DNA of 15,027 bases from DASRHK01 sp035650495 (GCA_035650495.1 DASRHK010000165.1:1-15027); one strand, 5' to 3'; positions 7,950-14,665 are shown, counted from the first letter of the stretch. The notes: generated by a model from the letters alone, not told the origin. Numbers and translations: made by a program.

Positions 7950-8731
7950 CTAGTTTCCTCATTCGCGGCCGGTGCCCATGCGGGCAGCCGCAGCGAGAAG
8001 GTCGCGCCGCAGCCCGGCGCTTCGCTGAACACCTCGATGTCGCCGCCGTGCAGGCGCGCGAAGTGTCGCGTCAGCGGCAATCCGAGCCCGAGACCCTGCC
8101 GGCCGGTGCCGCGATGGAACCATTCGAAGATCTCGCGCCGTGCTTCGGGCGTGACGCCGGGTCCTCGGTCGCTGATCGCGATGACGATGTCGCCCGCGTC
8201 GCTGCGGACGCTCACTTCGACGGCGCTGTGCTCCGGCGAGAACTTGATCGCGTTGCTGAGCAGATGGCTGAGCGACTGCCGCAGGCGATCGCCGTCGCCC
8301 TCGACATGGCATTCGGGGCATTCGTAATCGGTGCGCAGATCGACCCGGCGCGCCGCGGCTTGCGGCTGCACGCCGGACAAGGCGTTCTCGACCAGCGGCA
8401 CGACCGGCAGCGGCCGGCGATTCAGCTCGAGCTTGCCGTTGATCGCACGGCTCGCGTCCAGCAGCTGGTCGATCAAGCGCACCTGGTCGCGCACGCCGAT
8501 GCGGATGCCGGCGAGCGCGCGCTGCGCGGCCGGGGAGGCGTCGACGCCGACGTCGCGGCCCGATTCCTCGGCGAGCGCGCGCGAGAGCTCGTTCTCGAGC
8601 ACGTGGCTCCAGCTCTGGATGACGTTGAGGGGCGAGCGCAGCTCATGTGAGATCACGTCCAGCACGCGTCGCAGCGCGGCAGCGGTCGCGGGACTCGCGC
8701 CGTCGACGCGCGCGGCGCTGGTCGCCTGCAT
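7946..8731 (-). CDS. Soluble orphan sensor histidine kinase
   Basis: This is a 261-residue cytosolic two-component kinase with the catalytic core only. The dimerisation/phospho-acceptor helix carries VISHELRSPLNVIQS (His29). The N box is RLRQSLSHLLSNAIKFS (about 149-165), the G1 box is SDRGPGV (187-193), and the F/G2 region is WFHRGTGRQGLGLGLPLTRHF (about 204-224). There is no membrane segment or recognisable sensor domain before the acceptor helix, and no response regulator gene adjoins it. A CPECH string (138-142) sits between the acceptor and ATP domains. The start is the ATG at 8731, chosen because coding quality drops upstream and a promoter-like element lies at 8823-8838. In-frame starts at 8812 and 8914 (GTG) exist but have no better ribosome site. 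The gene ends tail to tail with ptsI, sharing four bases. Its signal and partner are unknown. Confidence 0.88.
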   Translation of the reverse strand: MQATSAARVDGASPATAAALRRVLDVISHELRSPLNVIQSWSHVLENELSRALAEESGRDVGVDASPAAQRALAGIRIGVRDQVRLIDQLLDASRAINGKLELNRRPLPVVPLVENALSGVQPQAAARRVDLRTDYECPECHVEGDGDRLRQSLSHLLSNAIKFSPEHSAVEVSVRSDAGDIVIAISDRGPGVTPEARREIFEWFHRGTGRQGLGLGLPLTRHFARLHGGDIEVFSEAPGCGATFSLRLPAWAPAANEETS

Positions 8732-8822
8732 CGGAGCTTCGTGGCGGGATTCCTGGGCTCGGGGCGGCGCGATGCGCAAGGAGCGCGGCTGGTCATGGCT
8801 TCTCAATCGCATGCGGAAGGTT

Positions 8823-8838
8823 CGCGAGGAGCGTGCCA
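8823..8838 (-). promoter_or_regulatory. Candidate sigma-54 (-24/-12) promoter before the histidine kinase
   Basis: The minus strand reads TGGCACG-CTCC-TCGCG, with the essential GG and GC separated by exactly 10 bases. The -24 block is a perfect match to TGGCACG; the -12 block departs from TTGCW at two places. It would start transcription near 8812, about 80 bases before the ATG at 8731. It shares CTGCGCTGGCACG with the element at 14111. Confidence 0.4.
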
Positions 8839-8928
8839 GCGCAGGGTGCGGCGTTTTCCCGAGAGCGCCCCGCCGGGATTTGTAAATTTTCGCTGGCGTT
8901 TTGCCCTCGGGCACGCCGCGTGCGATGC

Positions 8929-8963
8929 AAAAAGCGAGGCCCCGCGATCATAGCGGGGCCTCG
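8929..8963 (-). terminator. Rho-independent terminator of the CsbD transcript
   Basis: A perfect 10-bp stem, GAGGCCCCGC (8936-8945) with GCGGGGCCTC (8953-8962), has a 7-base loop and an extra C-G pair outside. On the minus strand it runs into TTTTT (8933-8929). It lies 38 bases after the CsbD stop and ends that transcript before the kinase gene, so the kinase needs its own promoter. Confidence 0.9.
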
Positions 8964-9000
8964 TGCTACGGCATCCGGGCGGACGCGCCGCCCGCAAACC

Positions 9001-9201
9001 TCATTGCAGATTGCGCTCGAAATCGCGCACCTGCTCGGTCGCCTTTTCCTTGGCGATCCCGTAGCGCTCCTGGATGCGGCCGATCAGGTAATCGCGCCGG
9101 CCCTCGACTTCCGTGAGGTCATCGTCGGTGAGCTTGCCCCACTTCTCCTTGATCTTGCCCTTGAGCTGCTTCCACTGCCCCTTGATCGTGTCTGCTTCCA
9201 T
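9001..9201 (-). CDS. CsbD family stress-response protein
   Basis: This is a 66-residue, highly charged, soluble protein of the CsbD family. Members are induced by general stress in many bacteria, but their molecular role is not established. The family pattern is clear: DTIKGQWKQLKGKIKEKWGKLTDDD at the start (shown in the read as residues 4-28 with repeated K/W/G), then a short helical half with YLIGRIQERYGIAKEKA. Length is typical. The ATG is preceded by AAGGAG with good spacing. It is 28 bases downstream of the DUF2383 gene on the same strand and probably shares its transcript, which ends at a strong terminator 38 bases after the stop. Confidence 0.94.
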   Translation of the reverse strand: MEADTIKGQWKQLKGKIKEKWGKLTDDDLTEVEGRRDYLIGRIQERYGIAKEKATEQVRDFERNLQ

Positions 9202-9229
9202 CGGTACGTCTCCTTCGCTTGATGCCGCG

Positions 9230-9670
9230 TCACGCGGCCAGATGCTCCTTCAGGTCCCGCATCTCGTCGTGGCACTCGCGCACCTTCGGCAGGTACGCCT
9301 GCAGCTGCACGCGCACATCGGTCGATTTCGCCACCTCGATCGCCTTCTGGATCTGCTCGAGCAGCCGGTCCTCGGCTTCCTCGAGCTGGCTCACGTAGAT
9401 GTGATCGTCGTCGGCCGCCACGGTGGCGACGACGTCCGCGTAGAGGCGGCGCAGCGAGCCGAACAAGGTGCCGCCGTCGGGCGGCCGCTCGCCGCTCGCG
9501 GCCAGGTGATCGGACAATCCGGTCACCAGCTCGCGCTTGGCCGCGGCCATCCGCGCGAACACGGCCTTGAGGCGCGCGTTCTTGGTCTTCTCCTGCGCGC
9601 TGTCGTAGAAGCTCGCGCCATCGCGCGCGATCTCGACGATGTCCTTGAGTAAGTCGCTGTTGTCGCTCAT
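9230..9670 (-). CDS. DUF2383/PA2169-like four-helix-bundle protein
   Basis: This is a 146-residue soluble, all-helical protein resembling the ferritin-like PA2169 family (DUF2383), whose function is not known. The N-terminal LKDIVEIARDGASFYDSAQE, a second helix with RELVTGLSDHLAASG, the GTLFGSLRRLYAD segment, then LEEAEDRLLEQIQKAI and a last helix with VRECHDEMRDLKEH give the usual four-helix layout. Acidic and histidine residues occur in the helices, but I cannot show a complete di-iron site. The start ATG at 9670 is the first methionine before the conserved part; longer in-frame upstream sequence is arginine/proline-rich and not gene-like. The ribosome site is weak (GAAAG). It is followed by csbD on the same strand, and both are typical stress-associated accessory genes. 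Confidence 0.85.
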   Translation of the reverse strand: MSDNSDLLKDIVEIARDGASFYDSAQEKTKNARLKAVFARMAAAKRELVTGLSDHLAASGERPPDGGTLFGSLRRLYADVVATVAADDDHIYVSQLEEAEDRLLEQIQKAIEVAKSTDVRVQLQAYLPKVRECHDEMRDLKEHLAA

Positions 9671-9826
9671 GCGCTTTCGACTGCGCGTCAGCGGCGATGA
9701 TTCCCTGTGCAAAACGAAGTGGGGCGCGTCGGGGCCGTTGCGTCCTGCAAGAGCGCCTCCGAACGCATCGGGCGTCGCCGTTTTGCGAATCGTCCGCCGT
9801 ACAAGCCCTTGGCGGCGAAGAAAGGT

Positions 9827-9843
9827 CTGGCACGAAGCATGGG
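9827..9843 (+). promoter_or_regulatory. TGGCACG-type promoter-like element before the small secreted protein gene
   Basis: CTGGCACGAAGCATGGG contains a perfect -24 block TGGCACG, but the -12 block reads ATGGG instead of TTGCW, so the -12 GC is GG. The first 12 bases, CTGGCACGAAGC, are repeated exactly at 14110-14121. It ends 67 bases before the ATG at 9910. It may be a sigma-54 promoter variant or a binding site of another regulator. Confidence 0.35.
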
Positions 9844-9909
9844 AAAGACAGGGGGCGTCGCGAGGCGGCGGCACTTGGCCTCGCGGAACCGATTCACAGG
9901 AGAGATCAC

Positions 9910-10089
9910 ATGTCGACGAGCGAGATGACCATCTCGGCGCTGATGCTGGCGATGATCGCCGCCGCCGCTTCGGCGCGCGCGAGCACCGTCGACCTGGCTG
10001 CACCCGCACCGACGACGAACGGCGTCGCTGCGCAGGCGCAGCTCGTGATGGGGACCAACCTTAGCCACCACCGAGGTGAATTGAAATGA
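9910..10089 (+). CDS. Small secreted hypothetical protein (59 aa)
   Basis: I do not recognise the family. The 59-residue product has a clear export signal: a hydrophobic stretch ISALMLAMIAAAASARA ending in ARA-S (about residues 8-25), then a short alanine/threonine/asparagine-rich mature part of about 35 residues ending HHRGELK. The signal lacks N-terminal positive charges, which is slightly unusual. The ATG is preceded by AGGAGAG with good spacing. The stop TGA overlaps the next gene's start as ATGA, which argues strongly that this short frame is translated and coupled to the lipoprotein gene. A periplasmic or envelope role is inferred. A longer in-frame start at 9697 would add a basic, non-conserved-looking stretch and would lose the ribosome site. 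Confidence 0.72.
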   Translation: MSTSEMTISALMLAMIAAAASARASTVDLAAPAPTTNGVAAQAQLVMGTNLSHHRGELK

Positions 10090-10532
10090 ACATCCGCATT
10101 TCCGTGATCGCCGCGATGCTGTGCGCCGGTACGCTGGCCGCTTGCAATCGCACCGAGTCGCCGCAGGAAACCCAGCGCGACGTGACGAAGGAGCAGGCCG
10201 AAGCCCGCAAGGACGTCGACCAAGCTCGCGCCGACGCGCAGCAGAAGACCGCCGACGCGCAGTACGACGCGGCGAAGGACGCCGCCAAGAACGGCGCGCC
10301 GAGCGGCTCCGACACCGCCGAGATCGCGAAGGTCGAAGCGCAGAACGCCTACGACATCGAGAAGAAGAAGGCCGAAGCGGACTATGACGTCGCCAAGCAG
10401 AAGTGCGATGCGATGACGGGTCAGCAGAAGGACGCGTGCGTCGACAAGGCGAAGTCCGATCGCGATCAGCGCATCTCCGCTGCGGAGTCGCGGCTCGAGC
10501 AGTCCAAGCAGACGACCGGCTCCTCGCAGTAA
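10086..10532 (+). CDS. Alanine/lysine-rich lipoprotein with predicted coiled coil
   Basis: This is a 148-residue predicted lipoprotein. The signal peptide MNIRISVIAAMLCAGTLAAC ends in a lipobox LAAC with the acylated cysteine at position 20. The mature part is almost entirely charged helix rich in Ala, Lys, Glu, Asp and Gln, with heptad-like repeats such as EARKDVDQARADAQQKTADA, and is probably an extended coiled coil. Two cysteines (107 and 118) in the segment KCDAMTGQQKDACVDKAK could form a disulfide in the periplasm. The residue after Cys20 is Asn rather than Asp, so outer-membrane sorting is expected by the usual rule. The start overlaps the stop of the 59-residue gene (ATGA) and has GAGGTG upstream. 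A 13-bp hairpin follows. Envelope stress or structural function is inferred; no specific family is assigned. Confidence 0.85.
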   Translation: MNIRISVIAAMLCAGTLAACNRTESPQETQRDVTKEQAEARKDVDQARADAQQKTADAQYDAAKDAAKNGAPSGSDTAEIAKVEAQNAYDIEKKKAEADYDVAKQKCDAMTGQQKDACVDKAKSDRDQRISAAESRLEQSKQTTGSSQ

Positions 10533-10579
10533 CCAGCTGCTTCCGGCCGCGTTCCCCTCTCCCCGCGCGGCTGGGAACC

Positions 10580-10617
10580 GAGGCGGCAGGCCCCCCGGCC
10601 TGCCGCCTCAATTATTT
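10580..10617 (+). terminator. Hairpin terminator after the lipoprotein gene
   Basis: A perfect 13-bp stem, GAGGCGGCAGGCC (10580-10592) with GGCCTGCCGCCTC (10597-10609), and a CCCC loop are followed by AATTATTT. It lies 47 bases after the lipoprotein stop and before the convergent polymerase gene. The strong stem and A/T tail support a plus-strand terminator; on the minus side there is no T-run. Confidence 0.82.
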
Positions 10618-10662
10618 GCGTCCCTGTAACAGCGCACGCCGTCCAGGCGTGGAGGGAAAAAG

Positions 10663-11514
10663 CTAGATCTTCTGACGCAGCTTGGAGAACCCTGCCCAGG
10701 GATCGCGCTTGTGTTTCCGAAGCCGCGCGCCGAAGTTGCGCACGTTGAACTGCGACGCGGACTTGATGCGCGGCAGCTCTTCCCACGCTAGCGGCGTCGC
10801 CACGCCCGCACCGTCGCGGGCACGCACGGAGTAGGACGCCACGCTCGAAGCCGCGAGACCGTTGCGCAGGTAGTCGATGAAGATGCGGTCCTTGCGATTG
10901 CCCGCGCCGGCGATCGCGACGAATTCGCCGGGGTGCTCTTTCGCGGCCGACGTCGCGACGCCGTGCGCGAATGCTTTCACGGTGTCCCAATCCGCTTTCG
11001 GCTCGAGCGGGATCACGACGTGCAGGCCTTTGCCGCCGGAGGTGCGCACGAAGGATTCGAGCTTCTGCTTGCGCAAGCGCTCGCGCAGCAGCCTCGCGGC
11101 CGCCGCGATGCGCTTGAAGGCGACGCCTTCGCCGGGGTCGAGGTCGAGCACGATCTGATCGGGGCGCTCGATGTCGTCGAGCTTCGCGCCCCAGGCATGG
11201 ATCTCGATCACATTCATCTGCACCAGCGCGGCGAGACCGCGCAGGTCCTCGATGTAGACGACGGTGTTCTTGCCGACCTTGGCGGATTTCACCGCGTCTC
11301 CGAATCCCGGCGACGGATTGCGTTGGAAGAAGCAGGGACCGCGCAGCCCACCCGGACAGCGCACCAGCGAGATCGGCCTGCCTGCGAGCGCCGGCAGCAT
11401 GCGATCGGAAACGGAGAGGTAGTAGTCGAACAGATCACGCTTGGTGATCGGCGGGCTCGTGAACATCACGCGATCGGGATGGGTCAGGCGGAACTGCGTC
11501 GGCTTGGCTTTCAC
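10663..11514 (-). CDS. ligD: LigD polymerase/primase module (stand-alone PolDom)
   Basis: This is a 283-residue archaeo-eukaryotic primase-type polymerase of the LigD NHEJ family, which fills gaps and adds nucleotides at DNA ends. Family features in order: LTHPDRVMFTSPPITKRDLF (10-29), RCPGGLRGPCFFQRN near 52-66, catalytic DLDP (Asp124 and Asp126), SGGKGLHVVIPL (159-170), and FIDYLRN with the third acidic residue (Asp214). The start is GTG 11514, fixed by a GGAGG site eight bases upstream and by overlap with the ligase stop (GTGA). Further upstream in-frame sequence is arginine-rich shadow. In Pseudomonas LigD this module is fused behind the ligase; here it is a separate coupled gene. All three metal-binding acidic residues are present, so activity is expected. 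Confidence 0.95.
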   Translation of the reverse strand: MKAKPTQFRLTHPDRVMFTSPPITKRDLFDYYLSVSDRMLPALAGRPISLVRCPGGLRGPCFFQRNPSPGFGDAVKSAKVGKNTVVYIEDLRGLAALVQMNVIEIHAWGAKLDDIERPDQIVLDLDPGEGVAFKRIAAAARLLRERLRKQKLESFVRTSGGKGLHVVIPLEPKADWDTVKAFAHGVATSAAKEHPGEFVAIAGAGNRKDRIFIDYLRNGLAASSVASYSVRARDGAGVATPLAWEELPRIKSASQFNVRNFGARLRKHKRDPWAGFSKLRQKI

Positions 11515-12518
11515 GCGCGCGTCCTCCGGTCGATTTCGCGATCCGAGCGCTGCAGATCGCCGAGCTGCTTGTCGGGCCGCATGCCTTTCACCGCACCCTG
11601 CCGCACGCGTCCATCTTCGGTGATGCCGCGATGCGCGACCTCCACGATGATGCGCGGCTCGACCCAGGTCGGGTGCGCGCCGCGCAGATCGGAGCGCGAA
11701 GGCGTCTCCACCAGCGGCACTGCGCTCGCCCGATGCTTCACGCGCTCGAGCAATTCGTCGACGAGCGCTTCGGTGAACCCGCTGCCGACGCGACCGGCGT
11801 AACGATAGCGCTTGCCGTCGCGCGTGGGCTTGGCGAGCAGCACCGAGCCCATGCGGCTGCGCGCGCCCTTGCCGGGCGTGTAGCCGATGATCACGAACTC
11901 GTCGGACTCGACGCATTTCACCTTGAGCCAGTCGCCGGTGCGTCCGCCGCGATAGGGCGCCGACACGTCTTTCGCGATGATGCCTTCGAGGCCTTCGCGA
12001 CAGGCGCGCGCGTAGGCGTCGTCGCCGTGGCCGGTGACGTAGCTCGAGCGCCGGATCGCGCCCCTGGGTTTCTTCAACAGCGCGTGCAATGCATCCTTGC
12101 GATCGAGCAGCGGCAGCGCCGCGATGTCGCGACCATCCAGGTGCAGCAGATCGAACGCGAACACGATGAGCTTGCGCGATGCGCGCGGATCGCCCATCCA
12201 CTGCTGGAGCAATCCGAAGCGGCTGCGGCCTGCGTCGTCGATCGCGACGATCTCGCCGTCGAGCACGCACGATTCGCACGGCAGCGCGCGCATCGCTTCG
12301 ACCACGTGCGGCAGCTTCGCGGTCCAGTCGAGGCCGTTGCGCGATTGCAGCCAGACGCGATCGCCGCGCCGGAACATCACGATGCGGAAGCCGTCGTACT
12401 TCACCTCGTGGATCCAGTCGTCGCCGGTGGGTGCTGCATCGACCAGGCGCGCGAGCGCGAGATCGACGCTCGCCGGAAACGCGCCGCGCGGCGCGGCGTC
12501 AGCGCCGCTTCGCGGCAT
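11511..12518 (-). CDS. ligD: ATP-dependent DNA ligase module of LigD (stand-alone)
   Basis: This is a 335-residue ATP-dependent DNA ligase. The adenylation lysine is in motif I, EVKYDGFR (Lys40). Motif III is FAFDLLHLDG (about 123-132), motif IV EGLEGIIAKD (about 175-184), and motif V WLKVKC (about 197-202). The OB-fold domain follows, with DEFVIIGYTPGKGAR and YAGRVGSGFTE. The C-terminus is basic (REIDRRTRA). It corresponds to the central domain of Pseudomonas-type LigD (phosphoesterase-ligase-polymerase) but has its own ATG and stop. The start at 12518 lies inside the phosphoesterase gene (20-base overlap, different frame) with only a weak ribosome site, so coupled translation is likely. The stop overlaps the polymerase GTG by four bases. 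No Ku gene is visible, though Ku is the usual partner. Confidence 0.95.
   Translation of the reverse strand: MPRSGADAAPRGAFPASVDLALARLVDAAPTGDDWIHEVKYDGFRIVMFRRGDRVWLQSRNGLDWTAKLPHVVEAMRALPCESCVLDGEIVAIDDAGRSRFGLLQQWMGDPRASRKLIVFAFDLLHLDGRDIAALPLLDRKDALHALLKKPRGAIRRSSYVTGHGDDAYARACREGLEGIIAKDVSAPYRGGRTGDWLKVKCVESDEFVIIGYTPGKGARSRMGSVLLAKPTRDGKRYRYAGRVGSGFTEALVDELLERVKHRASAVPLVETPSRSDLRGAHPTWVEPRIIVEVAHRGITEDGRVRQGAVKGMRPDKQLGDLQRSDREIDRRTRA
11523..11527 (-). promoter_or_regulatory. Ribosome binding site that fixes the polymerase-module start
   Basis: The minus strand reads GGAGG, then ACGCGCGC, then GTG at 11514. This near-perfect Shine-Dalgarno sequence lies inside the ligase coding region. 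It supports a separately initiated polymerase protein instead of a product of a sequencing frameshift. Confidence 0.85.
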
Positions 12519-13089
12519 GACGCGTTGCTTTCGGCGCGGCTCGCTGGCGCGGCGATGCTCGCCATTTCTTGAGCGGCGTGTCGTCGGCGACGAACGCCGG
12601 CACGACGAATTCGTCGGTGCGCTTGAACAGGAGCCATGTCGGGCGCTTGGGCGCCTTGGTGCGGATCAGCGTCCAGCGGCCTCGCAGGCGCTTGCCGAAG
12701 AGCTCGAAGTCGAGATGGCCGTCCTTCAACGCCTTCACAGGATCGTCCTCCGGACGCCAGGTGCCGTTGTCCCAGATGTGCACGACGCCGGCGCCGTAGT
12801 GACCTTCGGGGATGGTGCCTTCGAAACCGCCGTACTCGAGCGGATGATCCTCCACTTCCATCGCGAGCCGCTTGATCTTGGGATCGAGCGACGGACCTTT
12901 CGGCACCGCCCAGCTGCGCAGCGTGCCACCGACCTGCAGCCGGAAGTCGAAGTGCCGATGGCTCGCGAAGTGCAGCTGCACGACGAACTTCGCGCGCGCG
13001 GCCGCGGCTGGTCGTGTCCCACCCGAGGGCTCCGGCGTCGCGCCGAAATCGCGCATGCGCCGATATTTCGTCAGCCGTGTCGTCGCCAT
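12499..13089 (-). CDS. ligD: LigD 3'-phosphoesterase module (stand-alone)
   Basis: This is a 196-residue protein matching the LigD N-terminal 3'-phosphoesterase/ribonuclease domain, which removes 3' phosphates and ribonucleotides to leave a ligatable 3'-OH. Visible catalytic-site residues, by family comparison, are His40, His46, Asp48 and Arg50 in FVVQLHFASHRHFDFRL, His82 and Tyr86 in VEDHPLEYGGFEG, and the TIPEGHYGAG loop (92-101). The C-terminal 25 residues are a lysine/arginine-rich tail (PRQRAAPKATRHAAKRR) like the interdomain linker of fused LigD. The ATG shares one base with the dehydrogenase stop (TGATG), so the gene is coupled to it. The end overlaps the ligase start by 20 bases in another frame. 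Confidence 0.94.
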   Translation of the reverse strand: MATTRLTKYRRMRDFGATPEPSGGTRPAAAARAKFVVQLHFASHRHFDFRLQVGGTLRSWAVPKGPSLDPKIKRLAMEVEDHPLEYGGFEGTIPEGHYGAGVVHIWDNGTWRPEDDPVKALKDGHLDFELFGKRLRGRWTLIRTKAPKRPTWLLFKRTDEFVVPAFVADDTPLKKWRASPRQRAAPKATRHAAKRR

Positions 13090-13967
13090 CAGCCGATGAA
13101 CCCGCCGCCGTTGATGTGGATGAACTGGCCGGTGATGTAGGACGCGTCGCGGCTCGCGAGATACACGTAGGCCGGCGCGACCTCCGACGGTTGGCCGGGA
13201 CGCTTCATCAGCGTGTCCTTGCCGAAGTCGCGCAGCTTCTTGCCCGAGAAGCTTGCGGGGATCAGCGGCGTCCAGATCGGCCCAGGCGCGACGCCGTTCA
13301 CGCGGATGCCGCGCTCGGCTAGATTCTTCGCGAGCGAGTAGGTGAACGACTCGATCGCGCCTTTGGTCGACGCGTAGTCGAGCAGCACCGGCTGGCCGCG
13401 GAACGACGTGACCGATCCCGTGTTGATGATCGTGCTGCCGCGCTTCATGTGCTTCAGCGCTTCCTGCGTGAGATAGAAGAACGGGAAGACGTTGTTGGCG
13501 AAGGTCTCGCGCAGCTGCGCGGAAGAGATGTCTTCCGGCTTCTCCTGCACGATCTGCCGCGCGAGGTTGTTGACGAGGATGTCGAGCTTCCCGAATTCGT
13601 CGATCGTCTTCTCGACCGCCTTGCGGCAGAACGCTTCGCTCTGCGCATTGCCGCGCAGATGCAGGCAGCGCACGCCTTCATCCGCGATCATGCGGCAGGT
13701 CTTTTCCGCGTCGCGATCCTCCTCGAGATAGACGAAGGCGACGTCGCAGCCTTCGCGCGCGAAGTGGACGCCGACCGCGCGGCCGATGCCGCTGTCGCCG
13801 CCGGAGATCAGCGCGACCTTGCCTTTGAGCTTTCCGGAGCCGCGATAGGTGGGGTCGATCGTGGCCGGCTCGGGCCGCATCGCGGCTTGGCTGCCAGGGA
13901 GCTGCTGGGGCGGTTTCTTGGTTGTTCGTTTCATCGCGCGACTCGGCAAAACTTTTCCCATGGGCAT
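13089..13967 (-). CDS. Short-chain dehydrogenase/reductase, YghA-like
   Basis: This is a 292-residue NAD(P)-dependent oxidoreductase of the classical SDR fold, resembling E. coli YghA and bacillary general stress dehydrogenases. The family-specific N-terminal extension includes PPQQLPGSQAAMRPEP and YRGSGKLKGKVAL. The cofactor glycine motif is SGGDSGIGRAVG (about 55-66), and the catalytic set is NTGSVTSF with DYASTKGA (Ser, Tyr, Lys). VNGVAPGPIWTPL and the C-terminal GQFIHINGGGFIG follow. The usual NNAG/NNAA string reads NNLARQ, a small departure. The first ATG is at 13967; ATGs at 13961 and 13934 are also possible, and none has a strong ribosome site. It heads the operon with the three LigD modules. 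Substrate is unknown; a detoxification or stress role is inferred from the family. Confidence 0.92.
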   Translation of the reverse strand: MPMGKVLPSRAMKRTTKKPPQQLPGSQAAMRPEPATIDPTYRGSGKLKGKVALISGGDSGIGRAVGVHFAREGCDVAFVYLEEDRDAEKTCRMIADEGVRCLHLRGNAQSEAFCRKAVEKTIDEFGKLDILVNNLARQIVQEKPEDISSAQLRETFANNVFPFFYLTQEALKHMKRGSTIINTGSVTSFRGQPVLLDYASTKGAIESFTYSLAKNLAERGIRVNGVAPGPIWTPLIPASFSGKKLRDFGKDTLMKRPGQPSEVAPAYVYLASRDASYITGQFIHINGGGFIG

Positions 13968-13999
13968 GGTCTAAAAATCGCCAGACTGCGGCGCGCCAC

Positions 14000-14016
14000 C
14001 CGTGCGGATTGCACGG
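14000..14016. promoter_or_regulatory. Inverted repeat upstream of the dehydrogenase-LigD operon
   Basis: CCGTGCGGATTGCACGG has perfect 6-base arms around a 5-base centre. It is 33 bases upstream of the first dehydrogenase ATG on the opposite strand. It may be an operator for that operon or simply a small hairpin; there is no T-run. Confidence 0.3.
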
Positions 14017-14109
14017 TCACCCCTGCGCGCCGATGCGGAATGCGGGGAAATCCCGCAGGACCGCTCTAGAAAACACCAGTAAATTCATCAGCTAATCCAG
14101 TTTCCTGCG

Positions 14110-14126
14110 CTGGCACGAAGCTTGGT
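14110..14126 (+). promoter_or_regulatory. Sigma-54-like promoter element before the BON gene
   Basis: CTGGCACGAAGCTTGGT matches TGGCACG-N4-TTGCW except that the -12 GC is GG. It shares 12 identical bases with the element at 9827. It would place the transcription start near 14137, about 75 bases before the ATG at 14214. Confidence 0.42.
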
Positions 14127-14213
14127 ATGTCTACGCCGTGCCCGGACACCGGGCCGGTGGGGCATCAGCGGGGAGCGGGCTCCACTTGGGACACCAACAA
14201 CAAGGAGGGCCAA

Positions 14214-14615
14214 ATGAATCGCAACATCGTCAGCCTCCTGACCTGGGTTGGGCCGCAGGTGCTCATCGCGGTGGCCGTGTTCTTCGCCGCCGACAGCGCC
14301 GCCCGCTATCAGGAGAATCAGGACTTGCAGAAGCAATCGCAGATCTGGGCGAGCTACGTATCGCAGCCCGAGCTGAAGATGACGGAGATCGCGGTCGCCG
14401 TTCATGGCGGCGAAGCGGTCCTCACCGGCTCGGTGACGAGCCCGGGCGAGCGGGCGCTCGCCGAGAAGATCGCCTTGGCGATCGACGGCATCAAGCACGT
14501 CGACAACCGTTTGGAAGTGGCCGCGCGCAGCACGCAGCGCGGCCGGGTCGTACAACACGCTCTCGCCTTTGTAGCGGGAGCGCGCCGCGGCGCTATGACA
14601 GGGACGATCGTCTAG
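14214..14615 (+). CDS. Membrane-anchored BON-domain protein
   Basis: This is a 133-residue protein with a hydrophobic N-terminal segment (about residues 7-27, LLTWVGPQVLIAVAVFFAAD) acting as an anchor or uncleaved signal. A periplasmic linker is followed by one BON domain. The domain shows the usual pattern of a short strand, helix and strand: IAVAVHGGEAVLTGSVTSP, then ERALAEKIALAIDGIKHVDN, then RLEVAAR (about 58-105). BON domains bind phospholipid surfaces and occur in osmotic and envelope stress proteins such as OsmY. The C-terminus is basic and unassigned. The start ATG 14214 is fixed by AAGGAGGG just upstream; the in-frame ATG at 14127 lies at the expected promoter start and adds unlikely sequence. 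It is monocistronic, with a hairpin after the stop. Confidence 0.85.
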   Translation: MNRNIVSLLTWVGPQVLIAVAVFFAADSAARYQENQDLQKQSQIWASYVSQPELKMTEIAVAVHGGEAVLTGSVTSPGERALAEKIALAIDGIKHVDNRLEVAARSTQRGRVVQHALAFVAGARRGAMTGTIV

Positions 14616-14624
14616 CCGCTCAGC

Positions 14625-14665
14625 GCCGGGATGCAGCCGTCCCGTCGGTCGGTCTGCATCCCGGC
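14625..14665 (+). terminator. Long hairpin after the BON gene
   Basis: Perfect 12-bp arms GCCGGGATGCAG (14625-14636) and CTGCATCCCGGC (14654-14665) enclose a 17-base loop. It begins nine bases after the BON stop. The T-tract is poor (ATTCA), so it is either a weak terminator or a 3' end-stabilising structure. It also separates the BON gene from the convergent DUF1328 gene. Confidence 0.6.

Noticed and set aside
6194..8650. Very long plus-strand open frame across ptsI and the kinase gene
   Set aside because: It is out of frame with ptsI and antisense to the kinase, is arginine-rich with no recognisable domain, and crosses two well-supported genes.
8732..8914. Longer kinase start at 8914 or 8812
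   Set aside because: The added residues look non-coding and have no ribosome site, and they overlap a promoter-like element at 8823-8838.
9746..9761. Sigma-54-like site before the DUF2383-CsbD transcript (minus strand, CGGAGGC-GCTC-TTGCA)
   Set aside because: It has GG-N10-GC and a perfect TTGCA, but the -24 block otherwise does not match; too weak to call.
11515..12279. N-terminal extension of the polymerase module up to 12279
   Set aside because: It lies wholly inside the ligase gene in another frame and is arginine-rich. The GTG at 11514 with GGAGG and the family start fit much better.
14041..14057. Small hairpin TGCGGG-GAAAT-CCCGCA in the gap before the BON gene
   Set aside because: It has a 6-bp stem and no T-run, and no gene ends next to it on either strand; probably chance in GC-rich sequence.
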